DNA of 64,000 nt from Anagrus nilaparvatae. Lineage: Eukaryota; Arthropoda; Insecta; Hymenoptera; Mymaridae. Positions 46,440 to 60,370 of the stretch are shown here, piece after piece. The notes below the pieces were generated by a model. That model was given only the letters and a program-made list of their open reading frames with translations. It had not been told where the DNA came from and did no database searches. Location of the stretch: contig JAKSXM010000007.1 of NCBI GenBank assembly GCA_022575985.1, forward strand, positions 31,498,501 to 31,562,500, given 5' to 3'. The position numbers were made by a program, and so were the translations under genes. Numbering within the stretch: position 1 is the stretch's first letter; each line of letters begins with the position of its first letter.

Positions 46440-47175
46440 TTTACATAACAGAGCTGTCACGGAACTTCGGAAGCTGTTCGAATAACATTCCAGTTTTAAA
46501 ATAGAAGTAACGGGTATGCTTGAAATAGATGGAGTGGAGTGGTCTTTTATCCCATCCAAAGGTCCGTGGGAATGAGTTCTGTGGGAATCGAAGGTCAAAT
46601 CATTCAATTATCATTTGAATCAAGTTGCTGCCAACTCAACCTTGACCTTCGAGGAATTTAGCAGTCATTTGAAGCAAATTGGAGCATGTTTAAACTCTAG
46701 AACCCTGAATTCATTGACCAGTGATTCTAGTGATCCAAACGCCTTAACAACAGGAACATTTTTTAATAGGTGGAATCTTTTTAACATTTATACCTTTTAA
46801 TTTGCTTCCAGGTATTTACTCTGCAGCTGAATCAGTACGGACCCCTCTCAAACGCTGGAAAGTAGTCCAAAAAACATTGATCTAAATGATTTGATCCTCA
46901 GCGAAATTTCAGGCTCAATGACATCGTCATCATACAGGATGATCTTAGTCCTCCAGGACGTTGGGCACTTGGGCACTTGGGCACGTGATCAAGTTTGACC
47001 CCGGACCTAATGGACGGGTGAGATCCATAACACTACAAACAGCCTTGACCTCCATGGTACAGCTCATTGTAAAACTCATCCTTTTACCAATCAATTCAAA
47101 TGCTGTAGATGACCATACTGTAATCAAAGTTGGTAACGTCATAAAAAAAAAAATAGTCTTAAGTCCGTGATTTTC
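46440..47175 (+). pseudogene. BEL/Pao integrase C-terminal relic
   Basis: Segments match the end of BEL/Pao pol: VEWSFIPSKGPW near 46530, then NQVAANSTLTFEEFSSHLKQ and GACLNSRTLNSL (46615-46715). A final HVIKFDPGPNGRVRSITLQT with KLILLPIN (46985-47095) corresponds to the region binding the element ends. Frames change several times. It is the continuation of 42525-44745 after the nested fold-back element. Confidence 0.75.
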
Positions 47176-47251
47176 TTTGTCCATTACCCTCTCCATTTTG
47201 CTAAATGATATTAATTAATCGGCTAATATGAATTAATCGAGGTGGACGATA

Positions 47252-47667
47252 TGTAAAGGCCATTAGACATCAAAAATTAAATTACAGTTTATTTTGAATT
47301 GTTTGTCTATTATTTTTCATGTAAGAATGCTAGATAACATCGGTTATCATGTTATATTTTTTATTACTTTATTTTTTTGGGTTTTTCCTCGTCTATTTTT
47401 AGTCACGTTCACCTGATAAAACTATATGTTTTTTGATAAGTAATCTTACACGCCTTTTTAGAACTTAGAAGTCAGTAAGATTCTAGCGGCTACCCTAGCA
47501 ATACCAAATTAATACAGTCCACGAAAATTATAACCTAAAAATATTGTTAAATAAAAGATAAATAAATATTACAAGTTTAATCTATTATAAAATATAAAAA
47601 CAGTCAATTTATTTCAAAAAAAGGAAAATCCAAAATTTCATCGCATTTATTAGCACCCGCTAATACA
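47252..47667 (+). repeat. 3' LTR of the BEL/Pao element
   Basis: Begins TGTAAAGGCCATTAG after a purine-rich tract (gaggtggacga) and ends near TAATACA. It is the longer of the two LTR copies (about 416 bases). Confidence 0.7.
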
Positions 47668-49210
47668 AATTTTCTTGACAAATTCTTTCAATTTAATGAA
47701 ATACATCATTTTTTCAGTTTCATTAATTTTCACTCATTTTTTTTCTTTGCAATAACGCTAAATTATGGAATTTCAAAATAATCACCCAGTCCTTTACTTT
47801 TTGCAATAACTTTTTCTAGCACACCTGATTCATACATTTTTGTGTTATTAGTCTCTTTGGGCTTTCTCTGTTTTCATCATAAGAACAAAGTTTTTTATTA
47901 CCTATTTTTCCATTGTAAAAAAAATTTATTATTAAAAAGTACGTGATGAGCCCAGTACAAAAGTTAAATTTTGACTAAATAGCAACAATAATAATATCAT
48001 AACTTAATCATAACGTTTTGCTTACGTTTTTGTGGCCCTTCAACTTTAGAACATCCGACTCCATAATGCGACAATGACATATATCACATATTTGAGTAAT
48101 AAAAAATATTATATAATTTTTATACAATATTATATTTATTCAATCTCTAATATAAACAATAGAATAATTGATGAGCTTTAGGAGGCCCGCCATCTTGTCT
48201 TCTGTATAAAGACTAATCAAATTGCTTGTTTACAAATTTGAATTTTTATATTTTCTTTAAAGGTTATATATTTCTATAATATCTTTTTAATAAAGCTATA
48301 AGGGAGATTATAATGCGGGCGAAAAACATAAGCCCAATATAGTCTAGTAATATAAACAATTAATAATAAAAAATAATTGTAAAAAATTAAGTATATAAAG
48401 AGCACTAAATTACTTAATTTTATCATATTTGTTTGTTTTGGCGTTAAAAATTTGAATACCCTCAGGTAAGATTTATTTCAAAACATTTGTTAATAGAAAA
48501 TGACCATAATTGTGATAAATTAACCGATTTTTGCATTTTATAAGCTTTAATATCCAAGATTTTATATGAAAATGTTAAAAATCTAAATTTTAAACGGTTT
48601 TTAGCCGGAGGGTGACAAATTGACGTTTTTATGGCAAGGAGTGAAATACTGATGTTTATAGAAGGGTTGAAATATTGAAGTTTTTTGGGGGGGTGGGTTA
48701 AAAGCGTGACGTTTCTAGGGGGGGGGGGGTTAAATATTTTCGAATCAGGGACTTAGAATAATTTGAAATGGGAGTCAGAACCTGATCAGGCGCTGATAAG
48801 AACAAGAATTTAAGGTTTACGAACTCAGGATAATGTATATTTCGGGATTTATTGTAATTTCGGTTTTTGGATTTATTATTGTTATGAGTCAACATGTACC
48901 ATGATCGTTGGTTATGTGGACACACAAACTAGGTATAAGTTTTTTATTTTTGCACATGAGTAATTTTAGAAGTTATATTCATCAAAAGAATTCTTTTTCT
49001 CTATGTATATTACTTTGGCCTAATAAACTCACTGTTGTTGATAGAGAACCTCTTCCGATGCTTCAAGGTGGATTACTGAAGTTTTGCAGTTGACTACCCC
49101 CGCTTGCAGCTGCTGTTTTGCTAAAACACGTTTATGATGTTCAGAATATCTGATATCTGCAATGCATTTTATTAAGACACTCTATATTATTTCAGATAAA
49201 GCATAAGATT
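47668..49210. other. AT-rich DNA without a recognised gene
   Basis: No coding or RNA gene was recognised. A run of 13 G at 48717-48729 is preceded by a G-rich stretch (48685-48720) that recurs as 'gggtgaaat.ttgaagtttt'-like phrases, suggesting a short decayed repeat. Confidence 0.45.
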
Positions 49211-49924
49211 TATGTCAGTATTTAAATTTCTATTGAGTTTAAAACGACCTTCCTGGACAAATTATAAGGAAAAATTCAAAAAACTTTGATTTTTACTCTT
49301 GTCAATATTTCATTCTCAATCTGAGAACCTCTTCAGGACCATTATTTTTTTTAAGAAATAATTTTTTAATTTTACAAAATATTACATTGAATTGTTTGAA
49401 TTACATATATATTTTACATACCATTTAAAAAACTTAACTTGACATTTAAATATTCTTATGTTCCTATTTTTTAAAAATTACTTAAATGTATAAAACTTAT
49501 TATTTTAAACATAAAATTCAAAAATTATATGTCTGTACACTGTTAAAACTTTTTTTAGACTAAGTAATAATATTGTTGATATCTGAGCAATGGTTATTTT
49601 TTAAAATTTTAAAGGATTTATTAAGAGGGGGTGTTTATTCATAGATTTTTAAGAACTATAAAATTTATACTTTACTAATGGGTTTAAATTCTTGTCGCGA
49701 TATATGACACTGTTTTATTTTGAATATTGAGTGTTATTAACTTACATTTTTTTATTTTATATTTTTTTCTTTTTTTAATTGCTTTTCCTTCTTATTTTAT
49801 TATCGTTATATTTTAAGAAAGGGATTTTTTTATAAGTGTATACATCCGTATTAAAAAGGTCAAAAATTACTATGTATTTTATGTAAAATTACACATATAT
49901 ATTCCTATATATACATATATATTT

Positions 49925-49964
<40 letters not shown>

Positions 49965-50302
49965 TATTTAAAATTTTATTATAAAATTTTATTTAATATG
50001 ATTTCTTGAGGGGAATCAAAATTAGCAAGATCACTTTTTTATTTAAACTTATTTGATTATTTTTTTTAATGAATAGTAATTCGACATATTCTCTTTTTTT
50101 AGTGTTAGATTCTCTATGTAGAATTTTAAAATTATCCCATTCAAAGTCATGGGATGTTTGTAGCTTATGTGTGGACATTGCATTGTAATTGCTCGGACTC
50201 TGTAAATATTGACAAGAGTAAAAATCAAAGTTTTTTGAATTTTTCCTTATAATTTGTCCAGCAAGGTCGTTTTAAACTCAATAGAAATTTAAATTATCTG
50301 GA
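49211..50302. mobile_element. Non-autonomous TIR element, ~1.1 kb
   Basis: A 90-base block at 49217-49305 ('taaatttctattgagttta', 'aacgacctt.ctggacaaat', 'ttttgaatttttcctt'-complement, 'gtcaatatt') recurs almost perfectly in reverse at 50205-50295. The 900-base interior is A/T-rich with a (TA)n run near 49930-49960 and no transposase; a 61-codon frame at 49993 (-) has no known domain. The exact ends and target duplication were not resolved. Confidence 0.65.
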
Positions 50303-50990
50303 CGTTCCAATCCAATTTTCAAAAGTCAGTATTTATAAAAATTTGTGACAGTATTTCCAAAAAAACATATTGAATGAGAATAAATTTAAGATTTCTAACA
50401 AATGGAAGTAATTTGACAGCTAATTGAAAACTGATAGATGTCAATATCGAAAATCTGACTTCAGATTTCAAATCAGAGACCCAGTAAACTTAATAAATGA
50501 GAATAAATGTAAAGTTTCTAATACATGAAAGTGATTTGACAGCTGTATGACAGCTTTCAATTGTGAATATCAAAAATCTTAGTTAGGATTTAATATAATT
50601 AGGATCAAATTTAAGAATATAATATTAAATACAAAAATGTATACTTCAAAGAGTTAAAATTTTATTCTGTTATGGAAGTTTTTTATTTTCTTGCATTCGA
50701 TTTGTAAAAGAGGTTAGGCAAATTACTAATAAATTTACTGCATAAATTTAATATTTTTTTTCTTTTCCTTAATTAATAATTTGAATTAAGTATAAATAAA
50801 ATTGCAGTAAAACAAGTCCAAAAAAAATATCCTTGCTTCTTCTTTAATAGATTTAATAAAATACGTCAACACCATGAAAAAAATGGACTTTTGTTTTGGA
50901 AGCGCTGAGTAAAAGAGTCTGCTAAAGAAAACAGCCTAGTTCCCGTACTTCCTTTTGCCCTTAAAAAAAATTGGATAATAAGTTTTCAGT
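50303..50990. other. AT-rich DNA downstream of the kinase gene
   Basis: Nothing recognisable. Two diverged phrases 'gaataaat.taa..tttctaa.a' with 'agt.atttgacagct' (near 50375 and 50495) form a direct repeat of about 120 bp. Confidence 0.4.
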
Positions 50991-50997
50991 TGAATAC

Positions 50998-51003
50998 TTT
51001 ATT
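50998..51003 (-). promoter_or_regulatory. Polyadenylation signal AATAAA
   Basis: On the minus strand AATAAA begins 16 bases after the kinase stop codon. Such a short 3' UTR is plausible in a compact insect gene, but the cleavage site cannot be seen. Confidence 0.45.
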
Positions 51004-51018
51004 TTTTCTATAAAAATC

Positions 51019-53494
<2,476 letters not shown>

Positions 53495-53865
53495 TCTGCC
53501 ATTCATTCACTGCATTGGAGCGTGCGTAGGTGGAAGCCATTTTGCGCTCCTCTACGCTTTCGTATGGTTTTTCCCGGTTTGGTTATCTGAGGCCCAGTTG
53601 AGCGAGATTGTAGATAGGGCTCCGTAGGGTCTCGGTCTTAGGACCGTGATCCGGGATATGCCCCGATGTGGTGCGACATGTCCGGTTGAAGAACATTTGC
53701 TGACCATTGAGCAATGCCCGTACTTAACGCCCTTTTCCGCCTAACATCTAGTATGTTGTAGAGCAGCCTTTGGTCCCGCAGGTAATACTTCAGGAGTTTG
53801 ACCAGGTATCTGGGTATCTGAAAATCCTGCTCGAAGAATCTTAGCATTTCATCCATTACTTTCTA
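53495..53865 (-). pseudogene. R1-clade LINE fragment, rearranged
   Basis: On the minus strand 53856-53700 encodes MDEMLRFFEQDFQIPRYL, then YYLRDQRLLYNILDVRRKRA and STGIAQ, matching residues about 168-217 of the RT at 25969-27747. Nearer 53575-53498 the strand encodes YESVEERKMASTYARSNA, matching residues about 442-459. The part between is mostly deleted or scrambled, so the fragment is dead. Confidence 0.7.
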
Positions 53866-53989
53866 GTCACCGATCCTCCTGGACGCTTTTTCTGTTGCGG
53901 TTATAGGTTATATTGGGGATACAGGAACCCCTTTTCGGACTCACGTCCGACTGTTGCATCTATTCTGGACCACTAGTTTACATCTAGTG

Positions 53990-54960
53990 ACCATTTCGAG
54001 TACCCTTTGACTCCTGCGTTTAGTTGTAGGCATGCCTCACTATAAGGCCCTATTATTGTTAGTATATTTAGTTTTTTAAAAGAACGTAGTGTGGCAAAAC
54101 CAAAAACTATGGCTTTGGTCTTACTAGAATTATATTCAGCCCATTTAGCCACCTTTTCCGCAGAATTGTACAGCTTAATAATGCGTTACTGTAATTAATG
54201 ATCAGGGACCTGCACATAAATTTGGAAATCATCTGCATATAGTAACCTAAATATACAGTCATCATGCAAGCTTTTTATTGTTCATATATATACAGAATAG
54301 AAGTGGACCCAAGATAAACCCTTGAGGAACACTAATGATTCTATCACTCGATGAGCGACCACTAAAGTAAGATCAAAATCAGATTAATGAGGAATTAGCA
54401 AATCCAATGTCCTTCAGTATTCGTAGTAATTTCGAAGGATTTAACGAATGCTTTCGAGAAATCAAACTGAATTAACAGTTTGGCCAGCGTCTTGTCTTTA
54501 CCCATGCGTGTATCATCCGTAAATTTTAATAAAGCTGATTGGGTACTGAAACTTATGGTGAAACTTACGGAATCTTATTTGATAAAAATTTAGAAAATTA
54601 TACAAGAAGCTGCTTAGCTGATCGTAAACAAGTTTCTCCAGAATCTTCGACAAGAAACATGATAAGGCCACCTGGACAGAAATTTAAGGGCGAGAATGGT
54701 ACAGAGATTTTCATAATTCCAATAATCCAAGATTTTCCATGCTGATGGAAAATGCCCTTTGAAAGAGAGGCATTGAATAGTCTAAGTTAAATAAGAAGAA
54801 ATACTTGGTACAAAACATTTGCAATTTAGCTTTGAGGAATACTATCCTCACCTTTGGCCTGAGAACTAAGTTAGGAAACTGCTAGGTTCTCATCATTTTG
54901 TGAAACTTTCTTGAAAGCAAACCTGTTAGTAGTTGCATTATAAATGATTTGTAGGGAAAC
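53990..54960 (-). pseudogene. CR1/Jockey-like LINE RT relic
   Basis: Reading the minus strand from 54960 down, recognisable RT pieces appear in order: FNASLSKGIF-like (about 54770), LLIQFDFSKAF (about 54470, motif A), ISVPQGFILGPLLFCIYMNN (about 54335-54275) and LLYADDFQIYVQVPD (about 54250-54205, catalytic YADD). SAEKVAKWAEY and SKTKAIVFGFA follow at about 54165-54095. Stops and frame changes are many. It belongs to the same broad family as 4679-5668. Confidence 0.7.
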
Positions 54961-55390
54961 TTCAAAGTGGGATGGTACTATATACGAATCTGAGGTTAAA
55001 GTTGCCAAGGATTCTTTAAGTTTTTTGGGTCACTGAACACAAATCTGAAGACAAATTTAATAAATACTTCTAAGATATGTAAAATTTTCGCAAATTAAAT
55101 TTTTAGCTTATTAAAAAATGCAAAATTGTAAAAAAAAATTAGTTTAATAAATATTTGTAGTCTATACCTATTTCAGTCGCAAATTTCAAATTTGAAGTCA
55201 AATATCTTGAAAGAATTGGAGAAATGCAAAATTTTTGCGAATTAATTGTTATTCTATTAAAAAATGGAATTTCACAAAAAGTTTATTTAAGTGAATATTT
55301 CCTAGTCTTTAATTTTTCTGGATTGCTAATCACAAATCTGAGATCAAATTCAGCGAATACTTCGAAGAATGCAAATTATGGTTTATGAAT
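54961..55390. repeat. Diverged ~150 bp tandem repeat
   Basis: Three copies of a unit share 'atttctggat/ttttttgggt..ct.a.cacaaatctga...caaatt' and 'aaatactt..aga..tg.aaaattttcgcaaatta', beginning near 55018, 55170 and 55310. It resembles the wording of the 140 bp repeat at 12845-13440 and may be a distant relative. Confidence 0.45.
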
Positions 55391-55668
55391 TGTTTATAAA
55401 CTTATTTTTATGAAAAGAAACAATAATATATTAACTAAAGAAAAATGATAATTAAAATTAAGAAGTTGAACAATATTAATTTTAATACATTTTAATATAT
55501 TCTTTAATAAAATTAATAAATTTTTTAAATTTACAATATTTTTCAATTAAATTTTTGTTTTAACAATAATATATAAATTAATATAAATTTTTTGTGTACA
55601 CATTTTCATGCTTGCAAATTCTAATATAGTTTATTTTTCAAAATCATAATAAATATCAGATTCAAGTT

Positions 55669-55983
55669 CTATTCCCACCTCCTCTTCATGAATTTTCGGA
55701 GTGTTTCTATCATCTCAGGACTTAAAGATCTAAATGTTTTTTTATAACTAAATTGGAAACTTTCGATAAATGGATTAGAATTTGCTAAAAGACGACAAAA
55801 TAAATTGTTCATGGTCTTTTGCCAATCACATTTTCGAGTAAAAAAAAGGCGAAATTGCCTGACATATTTATTTGCAGCATCTACTGCTTCTTTAGACAAA
55901 TCTCCGATTGGAAATACTGCGTATTTACTTATTTCAGAAACATTCAGCCGCAATTTATGAACTATAGGTGAAATATTAAACAA
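55669..55983 (-). CDS. Unassigned ORF, possible transposon-derived protein fragment
   Basis: The 104-codon frame has a non-random, globular composition, with VHKLRLNVSEISKYAVFPIG, then LSKEAVDAANKYVRQFR and CDWQKTMNNLFCRLLANSNP. The pattern HK.L......I..A..PIG.LS.EA..A.NK....FR recalls an uncharacterised multi-copy insect protein family, probably transposon-derived. This is from memory and not verified. No upstream exon was identified, and a TAA-rich region lies on both sides, so it may be a relic. Confidence 0.4.
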   Translation of the reverse strand: MFNISPIVHKLRLNVSEISKYAVFPIGDLSKEAVDAANKYVRQFRLFFTRKCDWQKTMNNLFCRLLANSNPFIESFQFSYKKTFRSLSPEMIETLRKFMKRRWE

Positions 55984-56440
55984 TGATTATTTCATACTTA
56001 TTATTCTAACAGTTTCTATTGCGTAGTTCTTATATTTCTCGTGATCAATGTTATGCCTACTTGATAGGGCTTATAAAATCACGTGAATTATTTTTATTTT
56101 ATTTAAGTCTACTCCAGTTACTTTTGCTACTTCTTCTTCATTGCTGAAAAAATTCCGAGAAGTAGAATTATCATTTAAATTATTTTTCATATTGATAAAT
56201 GTTACAAGCTTGCTGATACGTATTTTTTGACAATTTACAGTCTAGCATATAAGCAAGAGCTTTTTTCAAAGACAAAGATCATACTTCCACACGATTAAAG
56301 TAACTTTACCGATATAATTTTGCGTTATAAGCAATATCTATTAATATTAAATAAGCATCTATGTCTAGAACGACATATTTTTTGTTAAGAATTTAATTTT
56401 CGTTTTTGTTTTAAATGAACACAAGTTTTTTAAAATTTTG
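55984..56440. other. AT-rich DNA, nothing firm recognised
   Basis: It may carry further decayed parts of the ORF at 55669-55983, since the composition is similar, but no homology could be established. Confidence 0.35.
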
Positions 56441-56950
56441 TTTTCAATCCTTTTCTCCCTAGTTTTCCACCCCTGGAAGAAATTTAGCATTTTTCGGAGT
56501 TTATATTTGAAATCAGCAACCTCGATAACCCCCCGGTATAGATTTTCAAGTAAAAATAAAACCTTCTATAAAAATTGATTTTTACCCCAATTTCCTATCC
56601 CTAAATAAAATTTTAGTATTTTTTGAAGGTCATATTTGAAATCAGCAACCTCGATAACCCCCCGGTATAGTTTCTTAAGTAAAAAAAAAGCCTTCTATAA
56701 AAATTAATTTTTCACCCCAACTTTCCACCCCTAAAAGAAATTTTAGTATTTTTTGAAGTTCATATTTGAAATCAGCAACTTCGAAAACCCCCAGGTATAG
56801 TTTTTCAAGTAAAAATAAAGCTTTTTAGAAAAATCGATTTTTCACCCCTTTCACCCCAATTTTCCACCCCTAGATGAAACTTTATAATTTTTTGAGTTCA
56901 TATTTGAAATTAGCAACCTCAAAAACCCCCGGGTACTAATTAGCAGGAAA
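56441..56950. repeat. ~130 bp tandem repeat, four copies
   Basis: The phrase 'ccacccctaaaagaaa' and variants starts at about 56467, 56594, 56725 and 56873. Each copy is followed by 'tttagtattttttga.gtt', 'catatttgaaatcagcaac', 'cccccggtatag' and 'cttctataaaaattgattt'. Confidence 0.85.
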
Positions 56951-57675
56951 AAAAACATAATATTTTACGAATATTAAAGACTTACGTCAAAGTGGCATGT
57001 TTTGGCTGCAAAACAGGGCTAAAATCGTTTGTTTTTTAAGTTTTTGCCCCTTGTAGACATTTTCTGAGGGTTTGTTGGTAAAAAATGATTCTTAAATTAA
57101 ATTCCTCATGAGTTTCTAGTCTTAAAACAATTTTAAAATTTAATTTTTAATGAAAATCTAAGCCGGTATTAATTAAGTGGCACGTTTTGGCTGCCTGGGC
57201 GGTAATGGGTTAAAATCTGTTCAAAAAAAAAAATTATATTTATTCGAGTACAGAATATCAAATAAATTTACAAATTCATCACCTACACTTTTCATATGCA
57301 TATGCTAATTGTCATCTCTTTTTTATTAAAGCATACAAAGCGGTGATATTAGATAATTTTTTAAACTTACACTAAAAAACCGATACCATTGAAGCAATGG
57401 CTTAGAAGCGATTGAAATATGCCAATAGAATATATTATTGATTTGATGGCGCGGCTAATAAACGAATAGCTTTTCGCCATTGAATACGGCAGTCATTGTT
57501 TTGATGTAAATTTTCGTCAAAATAAAAGAGAATATAAGATTGAATTAATAGAGAGCATACAATCAAAATAATTGTTTTTAATATTTTGATTTAACGTTTA
57601 AAAACATTCAATCAATAGAAATTGATTTTAGTTCAATAATATGATTTCATAACTGCCTTCTAAAGTTTTACTTCA
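56951..57675. other. AT-rich DNA without a recognised gene
   Basis: The phrase 'agtggcacgttttggctgc' occurs twice (about 56990 and 57177), indicating a further short duplication. Nothing else was recognised. Confidence 0.45.
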
Positions 57676-58225
57676 ACTTGTGGTCCATGTACTGGTCTAT
57701 TTACCGATCAAGGAACTACCTTCATTGGGGCTGATAAGGCTTTGGAGTAACTGTATATGGCCTCTACAAGCTATATGCAGGAACTTCAAGCTAAGTTACT
57801 GTACGAATCTACGAATTGATCGTTCAATCTACCAGGGGCTCTGCATTTTGGGGGTCTTCGGGAGGCTGATGTGAAGTCGGTCAAACACCACCTCCGTAGG
57901 GTTTGGAAGATATATATATACTCTAATCAAGCAGATGGAAACTTGTTTAAACTGTAGTCCATTGCTTCCATTATCAGACAATATGATGTCATGATGATGG
58001 TCAATTTTTAACACCCTCATTCTGACTATCTCAGTCAAATTCATACATTGTACCTGTGCCAAGTTACTTAAACTTTTTATTTAAGGTGACGTTTGTCCTT
58101 AAACCTTTCCTTTTCCCTTCCTATACATATTTTTGCAACAGCCCTCTTGCACTTTTTGTGTCGAGAAGGATTGTTAACAACTTCCTTGGAGGTGCATCAG
58201 GGGAGTAGAACATTATTATTATACA
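57676..58225 (+). pseudogene. BEL/Pao integrase relic
   Basis: Pieces of a BEL/Pao-type integrase are visible: TDQGTTFIGADKALE near 57700-57750, and GALHFGGLREADVKSVKHHL with RRV near 57835-57900. Stops and frame changes interrupt them. The order and wording match the integrase of the element at 42024-47667, but this is a separate copy without recognisable LTRs. A purine-rich 'caggggagtag' at 58198 could be a polypurine tract remnant. Confidence 0.65.
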
Positions 58226-58930
58226 TATAAATATAAAAATTGCATATAATATTTTATTTTACGTAACGCACCCGGTACGGTGGGTTACAATATATAAACT
58301 CATTTCTAAAAATATCTAAGTATGCTTATATTAGTATTGTATTCTTTTATTTAAATTTTGAAATACAAATGTATAATTGTTTATATAAATTATGAGAATT
58401 TAAAAACACATAATAATGTTTAAAAAAAAAATTTGTTTATAAATAATATTTTAATTCTTAAATTCTTTTTTATATTAAATTAATAATTTTTTACCTTGAT
58501 AAAAAATTAATCTGGGAGAATTTTCCGTATTGTAAACTATTAAAATACCTTTATTGTAATATAATAATGTATAGAAGCCTTAATGTATTAGAAAGAGATA
58601 GGTAATATCAAGCGCTACCTGTCAGTGAACAGTACGCACTCAGACGTATACCAGTACATACCTTTATTAAATCATAGTCTTTTACATATTATTTACACAG
58701 TGTCAATTATTCATATCCATTTGCATCCACTCCAATTATCCACCATTTAATTTTTAACCTCTAATTTATGGCATTATTGTTCAATTAGGTACTACATAAA
58801 AAAAATACTTAATAGTGTTTTTTTTATTATCTAATAAACAAAATTTAAAAAAAATTTTTTTTTTATTTCAGTAAAATCCAGGCTAAAATTTATAATGCCT
58901 TCTGAAACCCAGACTATTAAATTTTATAAC
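58226..58930. other. AT-rich DNA without a recognised gene
   Basis: Nothing recognised on either strand. Confidence 0.45.
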
Positions 58931-59054
58931 TAATATAAAATTATTAATTTAATTTTTAAACCAAGAAATAAAATTTTTAATTTACTTACTAAACCGAGAA
59001 GTAAAATTTAAAATATACTTGTTAAACTAAGAAGTAAGTTTATAATTTACTAAA
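58931..59054. repeat. 33 bp minisatellite, left part
   Basis: Units of the type 'gaagtaaaatttataattta' start at about 58965, 58997 and 59031. The array is cut at 59054 by a Helitron and resumes at 60260 in phase. Confidence 0.85.
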
Positions 59055-60259
59055 CTAGGGGGCAAGCCCCCTGCGCGCTAAAGTGCGCCAACCCCCTCAG
59101 ATCATATTTCATGTTTAATAGAAATAAAATTGTGGTTTAATATATAAATAAAAACGATTGTACAGTGAGATGTCAATTTCAAATAATGAACTTTTTTTAT
59201 AATTCTAATAAACCATTATTATTTTTATTTTTAAAATTTATATCAAGAAAAAAATATTGTTTATTGTCCCTCGGTGCTACGCACCTAGGGCCTGAACTCT
59301 TTTCATCCCTCAAAATAAATTTTTCTTTTTTTCCGGACGGCGAAATTTTTTAATAGAATGACGAAATACTCGAATTAATTTTTATATGTTGTGTGTTGCA
59401 TCTACAAATATAATTAATTTTCTATTAGTTTAAACATTTTTCATTAAAATTTATAATAATTATTTTTACAGTTTATATTATTATAAATTAAAAAATTAAT
59501 ATTTAAAATTATTTATAAATTTGTATACAGTGCGCCACTAAGACTACAGAACATCAATGGACGGCAAATTAGATCAAGATGACGAAATTATTAAGAGATT
59601 AGGAGATTGCAATTATTTTATTTCTTATTTCCGTACTTTTACACAAAATTTTATTAATAATTAAGTATTTTAAAAGATAACAAAAATTAGAACTAATGAA
59701 ATAAATAATGAAAAAATCCGAGCAACCAATAATAACACGAAAAAATTAGACGAAAAATTATGTCACATGAGTTTTTTAGAGATAAAAATTTACCTCAAGA
59801 AAAAAATATTAAATATTGCATCTGAATGCAAATATTGACTACTGCCTACTTTTTGCCTCTCAAATTAATTTTTTTTTGTACTTAACGTCGAAATTTTACA
59901 ATAGGATGACGAAATACTCGAATGAGTTTAGGTATATCGCTTCTACAGATGTAGTGTTTTATTATAGTTAAACATATTTTATTACATTTTATAATTATTT
60001 TTACAATTTATAATAATAAATTCAAAAAGAAAAAAAAATAAATTCAAAATTTTTAGTAGAATGTATAATAAAATAAGAAAATTATTTCTTTATTTTTTTT
60101 TAATGTTATAATTATAAATTTTTAAAAACTAATAAAAATTAAATAACGCGCGAGCGATTTGACCGCAGAACTTCTGATATAAATCACGTGCATGACAAAA
60201 TCAACGCGACCAATCAAATCACGAATAATTCGTGAGATCATGAGTTTTAGCTAAGTAGA
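59055..60259 (-). mobile_element. Non-autonomous Helitron with exact ends
   Basis: On the minus strand the element starts TCTACTTAGC (from 60259) and ends in two GC-rich hairpins followed by CTAG (59055-59058). GGGGGC/GCCCCC at 59058-59071 is the terminal hairpin. It sits between A (59054 on plus) and T (60260), the Helitron target, with no duplication. Taking it out restores the 33 bp minisatellite period (32 bases across the join), so both ends are certain to within a base or two. It encodes no Rep or helicase protein. An internal direct repeat ('atgacgaaatactcgaat' near 59357 and 59907) is present. Confidence 0.85.
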
Positions 60260-60370
60260 TAAATAGAGAAGTAAAATTTATAATTAACTTATTAAACCGA
60301 GAAGCAAAATTTATAATTTACTTGTGAAACCAAGAAGTAAAATTAATAATTTGCTTCTAAAACCCAGACT
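60260..60370. repeat. 33 bp minisatellite, right part
   Basis: Units start at about 60268, 60301 and 60333 and continue the array from 58931-59054. Confidence 0.85.

Larger units (their letters stand above)
42024..47667 (+). mobile_element. Degenerate BEL/Pao LTR retrotransposon with nested insertions
   Basis: LTR remnants at 42024-42277 and 47252-47667 flank a decayed pol region (42525-44745 and 46440-47175). Gag and protease are absent. The integrase region is split by fold-back element 44865-46403, which itself carries a solo LTR. Many stops and frameshifts show an old copy that is not functional. Confidence 0.8.

Noticed and set aside
53635..53745. Plus-strand Cys/His pattern (RCGATCPVEEHLLTIEQCP) resembling a LINE C-terminal zinc motif
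   Set aside because: It overlaps a clear minus-strand R1 fragment, and no neighbouring LINE sequence is readable on the plus strand, so chance is likely.
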